From the NCBI RefSeq assembly GCF_965363235.1, contig NC_134846.1, positions 58,641,121 through 58,705,120 of the forward strand: a stretch of 64,000 nt of DNA, given 5' to 3'. A model generated the notes under the pieces. That model made no database searches. It worked only from the letters and a program-made list of their open reading frames with translations, and had not been told where the DNA came from. A program made the position numbers and the translations under genes. Origin of the DNA: Mytilus galloprovincialis (lineage: Eukaryota > Mollusca > Bivalvia > Mytilida > Mytilidae). Below, one piece after another: positions 29,601 to 37,778 of the stretch (positions are counted from its first letter, which is position 1; each line of letters starts with the position of its first letter).

Positions 29601-31668
29601 AAAAAATAATTTTACAATAAATATCTTTATTAGAAAGAACAAATTATGTATTAAATGTAAAATGTCCCATACCTAAATAGAATAGTCGTTCTTCAGGACA
29701 TTGGACATAGGAAAGCAAGCTAGCTATATATCTATCAGTCATTTAAATTAGCTCTGTCAAAAACAAACAGGTAAATCTACAGGTAGTTAAATGACCACCT
29801 GTTGATAATAGCTCTCACAATACCTATTGTACAATTTAAATGGACAAATTGTATTGACAATTTTTTAAACTAGCCAGGCAGTAGTTAGTTCACTACCACA
29901 AAGGTTATTGGATAAACACAGTACTAGACCATAAAAGTGTAACCATCTATATAATATAAGACATTAGTGTATTTTGTCAAATTTTGGCTTTTAACTGACA
30001 GATATTAGCCAAACTAAAGATGTCATATTTAATAAGTTCATCAGTGAAGGAATTAAGGGCCAAAAATGGGTAAAAAAACAAACATTTTTGTAGTTTCTGG
30101 ACACTAACTTGTATGTAAGTGTATGAATTTCTCTAACATTGTACCACAGACGCAGGACATTTGTATACCATAATACGTGATGTCCCGTCAAAATTTTGAC
30201 GGGCGTATAAAAAGGTTAGAGGGGGGGTTTTGAACTGTTCAGTGTTTGATCTCTGTGGTCGTATAAAGCTGTGCCCTGCAGAGCATCTGGTTTTTCCCTG
30301 CAACACCAACTATCTGTCCCTTTCCAATATTACAATAACATTGGTGTAGGTTGACACTTGCATGACTTGGCCTTTAGACATAAAGAAAACAGCAATTGTT
30401 CAATTTAACTATCAAAGTACCAAAGTAAATATATATATATACATTTTTGCACACTGTTGAGTAAATGGTTTTTCTTTATTTTCTACCAGGTCAACACCAG
30501 ATTTGCCATAGACCTAATAGCAGAAGATCCTGTTGTTGTCTGTGAGGCCTCAAGTGTTTGGTCTAGCAGTAAGGGAGCATTGGGCCATCCTAAAGTATAT
30601 ATAAACATTGTAAGTACTAAGTATAAGTTTAGAAGGAATAAGCATATGACCAAAGTTTGAATCAACATTAAAAGGGTCATCCATTTTATGACACAAAGCT
30701 GCTACAGAGCTTTGTGTAAGGATATCTATTGAAAGAAAAAGTGTTTATATGCCCTACATAGGGACATTATGTTTTCCAGTGTGCATCTGTTAGTTCTTCT
30801 GTTTGTCCTGCTTCAGGTTAAAGTTTAAGGTCAAGGTAGTTTCAAAGTTTTGACTCCAATTCCATGGTCCACTGAACATAGAAAACAATACTGTCCTGCT
30901 TCAGGTTAAAGTTTTGAGAAGGTAGGTTTTGATGAAGTTGAAGTCCAATCAACTTGAAATTTAGTACACATATGTAGATGATATGATCTTTCTAACAGAA
31001 ATATCAAATTAGAGTTTTGACCCCTATACCACTGTTAACTGAAAATAGAAAAAGGTAGTGATAATGGGGCATCCGTGTAGTATGGACACATTGTCGTTTG
31101 GAAATTGTTTTGTAATAAATCAGGCTGTTTTTGTTTTTTCATTGTTTGACATTTTGTCATGTCAGGGACCTTGGAAGCTGTATATATGACTTTTGTTTTG
31201 ATCTTTGTTGAAGTTTGTACAGTGACTTGAATTTGGCTGGGGTTTTTGTTGGTTAGGGTTCAACCTCGCTCTTACCTGTACCAGTGGTGTAACAGCACAA
31301 CAACACTGTAAAAAGTAATTGAAATCACACATCAATACAAAATTGAGCAGGCAATCTTCGAAAAACACTTTATGTCAAGTCTACACTAAAATCCAGCAAA
31401 GTTAAGCAAACAGCTGCAAACTTATATATGCACTGTAATACATTGTATAATAGCAGCTTTTATCCTGAATGAAACAAACATTTTGATTGGTTGTTTTTGA
31501 CATTCACATGCTTTGATTAATAATAAATATATTATATTTTAGGATAAACCAGAAGTTGGAGTATGTGGTTATTCTGGCAGAAAATTTATCCAAAAGAAAT
31601 ATTATAATGAGGCTCAGCATGGCCCCAGTATAACATATGAGGAATATTTAGAAGACATGAAGACATAG
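17467..31668 (+). CDS. NDUFS6: NDUFS6-like 13 kDa subunit of mitochondrial complex I
   Basis: Four exons, all joining in phase 0 (17467-17604, 23176-23229, 30490-30609, 31543-31668), encode 145 residues. NDUFS6 is an accessory subunit of NADH:ubiquinone oxidoreductase in the inner-membrane peripheral arm, needed for late assembly. Diagnostic segments are VTHTGE, DWRRGRFVDK, RFAIDLIAEDPV, KGALGHPKVYINI and VCGYSGRKF. I chose the ATG at 17467 (AGTATGG context); its first ~28 residues are a good mitochondrial presequence, rich in Arg and Ser and lacking acids. An upstream in-frame ATG at 17401 is possible. The family binds one zinc through Cys, His and a CxxC pair. Here His97 and Cys112 are present, but the first Cys position is Trp88 and the last is Ser115. 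The C-terminus is longer than usual. Confidence 0.9.
18327..19073. mobile_element. Foldback element with ~220 bp inverted arms and TTAA flanks
   Basis: The arms at 18331-18549 and 18851-19069 are inverted copies (GGTTTATGTACCCTTCTGTA ...) with a ~300 bp spacer. TTAA stands at both outer edges. It has no ORF and lies in NDUFS6 intron 1. TTAA is the target of piggyBac-type transposases, but the terminus is not a standard piggyBac one. Confidence 0.75.
19335..21990. mobile_element. Large non-coding repeat with TATACGACCGC termini, copy A
   Basis: The left end TTTTTATACGACCGCAAAA is mirrored near the right end by GCGGTCGTATAAAGCTGCGC. Internally, a ~150 bp module (AAACACAAGGTTTATGACC ... AGGAAGGTTGGGATTGATTT ... 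GGGCCCAAATAAGCAT) repeats several times. A ~110 bp module (CAAAAATTGAATAATTGGGG) and an ATTGTGCAATAGCAAGAAA block follow. It lies in NDUFS6 intron 1; no protein is encoded. Confidence 0.75.
19760..20244. mobile_element. PIF/Harbinger-type MITE nested in copy A
   Basis: The termini are GGCCAAATAAAAATATATGT and its inverted copy ending ATTTGGCC, with over 30 bp of terminal repeat. The flanking TTA is a 3 bp duplication, and the unoccupied module elsewhere reads ACTTTAGTATAAG. GGCC ends with a TTA/TAA target are typical of Harbinger elements. Confidence 0.8.
23176..23229 (+). CDS. NDUFS6: NDUFS6 exon 2
   Basis: 18 codons (KMEPGDWRRGRFVDKVKL) between acceptor TATTTTAG and donor GTAAGA. It is too short to show up as a reading frame and was found by homology to the conserved D-Y/W-RR-x-RFV segment. 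Confidence 0.88.
23785..24110. repeat. Diverged fragment of the TATACGACCGC repeat family
   Basis: It shares CACAAAAGGAAGGTTTGGAT and CCAACAGTTTAGGAATTAGG with copies A and B but has drifted further. It lies in NDUFS6 intron 2. Confidence 0.6.
24775..25078 (+). mobile_element. Hairpin MITE, copy 2
   Basis: Same family as 3097-3397, opposite orientation. The hairpin (24778-24909) pairs AATGACTGTAATATTTTTTC with its inverted copy around GAATAACGCGCG. The tail carries CGTTGATGACGTCACGGTC and GACGCGTTACATCC. Confidence 0.72.
25295..27180. mobile_element. Large non-coding repeat with TATACGACCGC termini, copy B
   Basis: Colinear with copy A, but about 0.8 kb shorter (no nested MITE, fewer modules). 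It ends CAGTCGTATAAAGCTGCACC. It lies in NDUFS6 intron 2. Confidence 0.75.
27961..29282. mobile_element. Foldback element with TTAA flanks, carrying a nested TIR element
   Basis: TTAAGGTTCATCATAACAAA at the left is mirrored by TTTGTTATGATGAACCTTAA at the right. After removing the nested element, the ~330 bp arms (28545-28880 and 28935-29266) are near-identical inverted copies with a short spacer. The outer edges TTAA and the GGTTYAT start match the foldback at 18327-19073. It lies in NDUFS6 intron 2. Confidence 0.75.
27974..28544. mobile_element. TIR element nested in the left foldback arm
   Basis: About 570 bp. Its ends are inverted copies (ACAAATATGGCTGTTTTTAC / GTGAAAATACGGCCATATTT) continuing through AAAATTACTCTG, ACTTACCTGTG and CCTAGCATCCACTAGAT. 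The opposite foldback arm lacks it. A diverged relative lies at about 34580-35095. Confidence 0.65.
30020..30295. repeat. 3' fragment of the TATACGACCGC repeat family
   Basis: It ends CTGTGGTCGTATAAAGCTGT and GCATCTGGTT like copies A and B. Upstream modules are diverged. Confidence 0.6.
30490..30609 (+). CDS. NDUFS6: NDUFS6 exon 3 (conserved core)
   Basis: 40 codons; acceptor TCTACCAG, donor GTAAGT. It contains FAIDLIAEDPV and GALGHPKVYIN, the family signature with the zinc-binding His. Confidence 0.92.
30742..31100 (+). repeat. Dispersed GCCCC-type element, copy 1 (diverged)
   Basis: Starts TTTATATGCCCTACATAGGG and ends GGGGCATCCGTGTAG ... GGACACATTG, like the better copies at 35270-35551 and 41124-41405 (inverted). 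It lies in NDUFS6 intron 3. Confidence 0.6.
31543..31668 (+). CDS. NDUFS6: NDUFS6 exon 4
   Basis: Starts DKPEVGVCGYSG after acceptor ATTTTAG and ends in TAG. The canonical CGYC is CGYS here. About 26 residues, many charged or aromatic, extend past the conserved core. Confidence 0.88.
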   Translation, partial: DKPEVGVCGYSGRKFIQKKYYNEAQHGPSITYEEYLEDMKT

Positions 31669-31743
31669 ATACTATATAACTGATGTGTGAAGTGATAATA
31701 TAGTTATACATACTGTTAACATAACAATAAGTTAAGCATTTTA

Positions 31744-31749
31744 AATAAA
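31744..31749 (+). promoter_or_regulatory. NDUFS6: Polyadenylation signal of NDUFS6
   Basis: AATAAA lies 75 bases after the stop codon, a normal distance. Confidence 0.6.
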
Positions 31750-32603
31750 AATATGAAAAATGTTACCTGTAGTGAAATTGTTCATTATTTAAGCACAAGC
31801 AAAATTAAAAGAATAGACATTTTCTCTTAAAGAAACAGACCCACTTTTCCATAGCATATATGATTATATTATATAAACAATATTCCAAGTTTATCAAATC
31901 AAGGTGAAATATTTGGAGTACAAGTTCTTACAAACCATCGATTTAAAAACAGCATACATTTTAAGAAGAATTTCAAATGTCTGTTTAGTTTAAAAGTGTT
32001 TGTCTGTCTGTCAATCCCTCAGTCATCCTGATTTTCAGGTGATAAATCAAATATCAAAAACTTAATATTTAATTGAACTTTATTTTATTTTAATTTAATA
32101 TATGGTATGGTCAAAAGTAAAGAGAGGTAATTCTTTATTATTTTGAGGTCTAATGTGTCTAAGGTAAATTTCATAAATACTGAAAATAAACTGGAATAAA
32201 GACAGATGGTTTCCTTAGAAAAACTCAGAAATTGAAATTGGATTGCATACAGCTTTATATAATATATATATTTATATAGATATACGGTCAAGTGAAAGGA
32301 TTGAAAGACCCCTATTTTCAAAAGCAAGTAAATAAAAAAACACTTAACAATGGGCTTTCAGATGATAACATCTAACCTTAAAGTTACATGACATTGCCAC
32401 CTTACTTAATTGCTTACATCCATATCACATTATGAGGAAAATACTACAATTAATCTTGTTGTTTCTACATACATGCATGTACATCTAAGGTCAAGGTCAT
32501 AGTTGCTAAAATTTTGCCAATTTTAGTGAAGAAAAAAAGGTTTTATAAATCCTTAATTTGATTGGAATTAATCTTAAACCTATGAGCTGAAGTTTCTTTA
32601 TTA

Positions 32604-34560
32604 GTCCCCTACCTATCAAGTCAAAGGGGACTTTATGTTTGAAATCTGTCCGTCTTGTCTGTCCACCTGTAAGTCTGGCAAATCAGTTTTCTTTTTTTCA
32701 TGCTTAAAGATAATGATTTGATATTTGGTGTATTGTTATATCATGACAATTTTAAATACTGATCAAGTTCAAATTTTTGTTCCAGTCTGATGATTTTGGG
32801 CACAGTTATGGTCCTTTGACTTAAAAAATTCACTGAAATAGTCAGTGTTCCACATTTTTTTTAGCTCACCTTGCGCAAAGGGCCAAGTGAGCTTTTCTCA
32901 TCACTTGGCATATGTTATACGTCATCGTTAACTTTTACAAAAATCTTCTCCTCTGAACCTACTGGGCCAAATTAAACCAAACTTGGCCACAATCATCATT
33001 GGGGTATCTTGTTTAAAAAATGTGTCCTATGACCTGGCCAACTAACCAAGATGGCCACCATGGATAAAAATAGAACATAGGAGTAAAATGTAGATTTTGG
33101 CTTTTACCTCTGAAAGCATTTAGAGTAAATCTGACACAAGGTTTAATTGATTATCAGGTCACGATCTTTCTTCTTTCTGCTCTGAAATTTTCAGACAAAT
33201 CAGACAACCTGTTGTTGGGTTGTTGACATTGAACCAGTTTTTGGTTATTATCTTGAATTAAAGATGGAGATAAACTGTAAACAGCAATAATGTTCAGTAA
33301 AGTAAGATCTACAAATAAGTCAACATAATCAAAATGGTATTGACCCCTTAAGGAGTTATTTCCCTTTAGAGTCAAATTTTACAATTTTTCATAAATTAGA
33401 AAAAAATCCCAAAGTCTCCTGAAACAACTGAGACAAATTTAACCAAACTTGGCCACACATAAGCATTAGGGTATCTTGTTTTAAAATGTGTCTGATGACC
33501 CTGCCTGCCAACCAACATGGCAGACATGGCTTAAAATAGAACAAAGGGGAAAAATGCAGCTGTTGACTTATATCTCTGAAACTAAAGCAAAAGTATAACA
33601 GTTGCATTATTTCATGCATCATTTGTAATGTCAGGTGAGCGACACATGCTCCTTGGAGCCTCTAGTTTGTCATTCTTGAAGATATTGATTTTATAGTTGG
33701 TATATAGTTTTATCATGACTAGTGACAGATCAAGGGTGAATTTTGTTCCGGTTTGATGATTTTGTGCAGAGCTATGGTCCTTGGACCATGAAAATTCACT
33801 CAAATAATCAGTTTTCCGCACTTTTGTTCTTCATGCTTGAAGATAATGATTTAAACATTTGTATGTATAGATTATCGGGTTTTCTGCACATTGATATCGT
33901 AAAATATCAGCCGCGAGCCACAATGTGAACCTTTTTTGGCGAGTGAGCGCAGCGAACGAGCTAAAAAGTTTCACATTGTGTAGAGCGGTTGATATTTTAC
34001 GATATCTATACGAAGAAAACCTGATTATCTTTTTATCGTTCTATTACTGGTCTTTTCTTTCTCCCTAAGACAGTTTTACGCTTGACGAAAAAGCAAGCTT
34101 GATAACGTCTCCTCTCGCATTGTGACGTCGCTGATAACTTCTCCTCTCACATTGTGACGTCGCTGATAATGCCTGGTCTCGTTTTGAAGTCTTGATACGA
34201 GAATTACGGACCGTCAGATAAGGGTGATATTGGCGTAGGGAAGGACGATAAGTAGTTTTATCATGACATGGTACGGGTCAATTTCAAATTTTGTTCTGGT
34301 TTGATGAATTTGTGCAGAGTTGTGTTACTTGGACTTAGAAAATGCACTTACATAAACAGTTTTTAACACATTTGTTGGTCATGCTTGAAGATATTGACTT
34401 GATATATGTTATATACTTTACACCATGACAAGTTATAGATCAAGGCAGAATTTTGTTCCAATACAAGGATTTTTTAACCGGTAGTGGACTATGTATTGCC
34501 ATGCAATACTCATAGAATGCTTAGTTTATTTTAAAATTACTTTATACAAGGTCAAGGTTG
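32604..34560. repeat. Mosaic of ~190 bp modules broken by two insertions
   Basis: A module (CATGCTTGAAGATAATGATT ... GTTCCGGTTTGATGATTTTG ... AAAATTCACTC) occurs about four times. A 0.8 kb element (32863-33668, from AGCTCACCTTGCGCAAAGGG to CTCCTTGGAGCCTCTAG) splits one module, and a 0.38 kb insertion with a hairpin (33870-34245) splits another. There is no gene between 31669 and 36136. Confidence 0.6.
33871..34030. repeat. Imperfect hairpin in the second insertion
   Basis: ATATCGTAAAATATCAGCCG and CACAATGTGAA are mirrored by TTCACATTGTG and CGGTTGATATTTTACGATAT. The loop has GCGAGTGAGCGCAGCGAACG. Confidence 0.7.
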
Positions 34561-34579
34561 CAATCTTAAGTGGCTAAAT

Positions 34580-35095
34580 GTTCACCTCAAAATTTTCTCT
34601 GAGTTCAGACAAACTTGTGCATCTGGAAAAGTAATGCATAGATAAATAAAATTGAAATATATTGTGTTTTAGAAAATTAAAAACGTTACTGGATTTTACA
34701 GTGTACTTATTTATTCCCCAAGCAGATGCACAAATAAACTTAGTTGGGAAAGAGGTTTGAGACCTTCACAGGTAATAACTGAAGTGGACTCTGACTTGAT
34801 TGATCGGAACAATAAAAGGATAATAGATACCTGACAATAATTGGTGATTTTATGGTCCATATCAAGTAAAACTCAACTGTTTGTTAATTTTATCATTTTC
34901 TGATGCCCGTGATGGGACTTAAAAAAAGTGCACCTCAAATCCAGTAAAGTTTTAAATAAGCTAAAACATACAATGCATTAGAAATTTATATATCTAGGGC
35001 ATGCTATGTCTTAAAACGTTTCCAGATGCGCAGGGTTGTCTGTACACAGTAAATTTTGAGATAAAAATGCAGCAATTTCAACTAAAGGGTCCACA
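34580..35095. mobile_element. TIR element related to 27974-28544
   Basis: The left CACCTCAAAATTTTCTCTGA and right ACAGTAAATTTTGAGATAAA are inverted copies. Both flank TGTGCATCTGGAAAAG / CGTTTCCAGATGCGCA. No ORF. Confidence 0.6.
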
Positions 35096-35269
35096 TGAAC
35101 ATTAATTCTCAAAACCTTGAGGTTGCAAACTTACTTTAAATTTATAATGAAGTATAATGAGTGGAATAACTAAGGTCAAGGTCACAAAAAGAAAAAATAT
35201 GCAGAAAATGGTTTCAAGATAATAAATCGCCGTCAGTTAAAATGATTATTCGAAGTAAATATATATCTT

Positions 35270-35551
35270 TTTTTATGCCCCATTTTTGGGCATTATGTTT
35301 TCTGGTCGTACCGTCCGTTCGCTCGCTCGTTCGTCCGTCGGTCCCGCTTCAGGTTGAAGATTTTGGTTGAGTTAGTGTTTGATGAAGTTGAAGTCTAATC
35401 AACTTCAAACTTAGTGTACATGTTCCCTATGATATGATCTTTCTAAATTTAATGTCAAATTAGAGATTTTCTACTATTTTCACGGTCCACTGAACATAGA
35501 AAATGATAGTGCGGATGGGGCATCGGTGTACTGGGGACACATTCTTGTTTT
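35270..35551 (+). repeat. Dispersed GCCCC-type element, copy 2
   Basis: Starts TTTTTATGCCCCATTTTTGG, has a CGTCCGTTCGCTCGCTCGTT stretch, and ends GGTGTACTGGGGACACATTC. The inverted copy at 41124-41405 matches throughout. Confidence 0.7.
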
Positions 35552-36136
35552 AATATGTGTACTTAAATTATTTACTCAAGATAGTTTTATAATTACAAAA
35601 TCCGGTCTTGCGTATTAGTGTTTGACTAATGACATATTTCAGAAAATAGGGCAAATTCTGATGCACACGAATAAACGATTATATAAGGTAACAATTTATT
35701 ATATTGTTTCAACATCGATTATTTGCTTATGAATTTTTTCAATACCTTAGGCAAATAAACTGTATTGTTCATCTCAAAAAGTTATTATATCAAAACAATA
35801 TGTATTGTTAAATTATGATGAACAATTCACACAGGAGCATTCAAAGTAAAAGCTTTATAATAATATTGTCACAAAATATGATAGTCATTAAGTGGTTTTA
35901 TCGGATTTTAAGTATGTTTCGTTTGTATTTCTAGTATCAATTAATACCCGCTGGAGGGAAAAAAACAAGTCGAACTAAAGTGATGTTTATATTTAGTGGT
36001 TTTTGATACTTATGCAGAAATGCAGGTATTCTAGATATACGTGCACAGGGAAATCTGAGCAATTGGTGTTTCTACTTCCATTGGTAGCTAGTGCGAAAAG
36101 AAATTAAAAAAAAACACATAACATCTATCATTCAGT

Positions 36137-36598
36137 ATGGATAATTTATTAGAAATAAACATTGGAGGTACGTCATTTTTGATAGAAAAGTCCATTCTTA
36201 AAAAATATCCAGAAACCCGGCTTGGATTAATCAACTTTCAATCTGAAGAGTACTTTGTGGAAAGAGGATTTTTTTATTTTAATAGAAATCCGGAACTCTT
36301 CAATATAATACTAGATTTTTATCGAAATGACACCGTTCACCTATCCTCTAGTGTTTGCAGTGCCCTTGTTCAAGCGGAGCTAGAATTCTGGAGGATTCCA
36401 TGCCTCCATGTAGCTGAATGTTGCAGATCTAGGTTTCTGAACTCCGATAATGAACAAGAGGCGTATCAAAAGATACACTTTGCATTCGGAACTACCAATA
36501 ACCATCTGAAAGAGGACGATACGAACAGTAACACACAGTGTGGACTACAACAGGTGTGGTTGCTGTGTAATGAACCGTTTTCATCTAGAGCTGCCAAG
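36137..36598 (+). CDS. Kv subunit exon 1 (T1 tetramerisation domain)
   Basis: 154 codons ending GCT GCC AAG before donor GTAACT. The apparent frame runs on to 36694 but lacks homology past the donor. Confidence 0.88.
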
Positions 36599-37778
36599 GT
36601 AACTAAAGACAGTATAATACATTCAGAGTCTAAGAATTATTCTTTTCGTACATATATAAATTCGACAGTTTTCCTGAGAGTCCAATTCTTTTAAGATGTT
36701 AACCAAAAAAAATCTGCCATTCTTTACACAACGTCTTCTTCCGTATACCGGAATACTGCCATTATCACGGCTGTGAATTTAACACACACACAAAAATCAT
36801 CGTTTTTAATAATTATGAAGATGAATAGAAATATATAAGACTATTACTCAACTTTTAAAATGTTGGTCAATATTAAATATTGGTTTGCATTGTTTTGATA
36901 AATATTTCTTATTTCAGGCTTACAGTATAGTGTACTTGCTAATAGTTCTTCTTTCGGTTGTCATGACATTTTTGTTTACCGTTCATGAGTTTCGGGAGAA
37001 GACTTTTGACCTTGACACACTAATCAACGAATCAAAATTGGCAATTGGAGAAGTAACTTTCAACGTGAACAGTTCCAAGGAAGTTTTATTTATAACAACG
37101 AGAATGCCAAATTGGTGGTATCAGTTAGATCGTGCCTTTATGGGATATTTTACAATAGAATTCATTGTGCGATTCATATCCTGCCCATCAAAACAGACAT
37201 TCGCCAAATGTTGGTCAAATATTTTAGATGCTATTTTAAATATATCCATCTGGATTAGGTTTGGTATAGAACTTAAGTATGAACATTTTTTAACGGCATC
37301 TAATGTGATAATTTTGGTTTGGATTTTATCCTATAGCATGGTTTCGTTGAGAATTCTTCGATTCTTGCGTGTTAATAGTCAATACTTTGAGCTACGCGTC
37401 CTCCTGCTGACCTTGAAACAAAGTATAAAAGAGCTTTTGCTATTATTTGTCAGCTTCATACTTTTGGCTACAGTGTTTGCAAATTTCATATTTCTTTCGG
37501 AGTTCGAAGACCCAACAGCATTTCCATCAACGTTTTCCGGTCTATGGTGGTCCGTTATTACCATGACAACGGTTGGATATGGTGATACTGTTCCAAAATC
37601 AACGCCTGGAAAAGTAATAGGAGGTGCATGTGCTGTTTGTGGTCTTCTAGTAATAGCAATGCCAATTACAATTGTTGCTTCTAAATTCAATGATAACTAT
37701 CGCAAAATGAAAGATATTGTTAAATTCAAACAGAAATTCAGTGTGAACAAGAGCGCAAACATAAGATCACGTCTCTAG
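36137..37778 (+). CDS. Voltage-gated K+ channel alpha subunit, non-Shaker class, possibly a modulatory (silent) type
   Basis: Two exons (36137-36598 and 36918-37778, phase 0) encode 440 residues of a six-helix Kv subunit. The N-terminal T1 domain (INIGGTSFLI to ~100) has the zinc motif HX5CX20CC (His68, Cys74, Cys95-96) that marks Shab, Shaw and Shal classes. S1 is at about 155-180. S2 has Phe232, Glu235 and Arg239, and S3 has Asp258. S4 has Arg299, Arg302 and Arg305, but the fourth and fifth charge positions are Ser308 and Phe311. The pore filter TTVGYGD (371-377) is intact, so K+ selectivity is expected. In S6 the usual Pro-x-Pro is Pro403-Ile-Thr405, a change known from vertebrate silent subunits (Kv5, 6, 8, 9). 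The C-terminus is short. Start chosen at the first ATG before the T1 domain. Confidence 0.9.
36918..37778 (+). CDS. Kv subunit exon 2 (S1-S6 and pore)
   Basis: Acceptor TATTTCAG in phase 0; opens with AYSIVYLLIVLL, the S1 helix, and ends TAG at 37776-37778. The intron is 319 bp. Confidence 0.92.
   Translation, partial: AYSIVYLLIVLLSVVMTFLFTVHEFREKTFDLDTLINESKLAIGEVTFNVNSSKEVLFITTRMPNWWYQLDRAFMGYFTIEFIVRFISCPSKQTFAKCWSNILDAILNISIWIRFGIELKYEHFLTASNVIILVWILSYSMVSLRILRFLRVNSQYFELRVLLLTLKQSIKELLLLFVSFILLATVFANFIFLSEFEDPTAFPSTFSGLWWSVITMTTVGYGDTVPKSTPGKVIGGACAVCGLLVIAMPITIVASKFNDNYRKMKDIVKFKQKFSVNKSANIRSRL

Larger units (their letters stand above)
27625..29870. repeat. Outer inverted repeat around the foldback element
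   Basis: 27625-27830 (AATTTGTCCATTTAAACTGT, CTAGCTTGCTTTCCT, CTATTTAGATATGGGACATT) recurs inverted at 29655-29870. The whole ~2.2 kb is therefore a nested imperfect palindrome. Confidence 0.65.

Noticed and set aside
37379..37690. 103-residue minus-strand frame
   Set aside because: Antisense shadow of the Kv pore exon.
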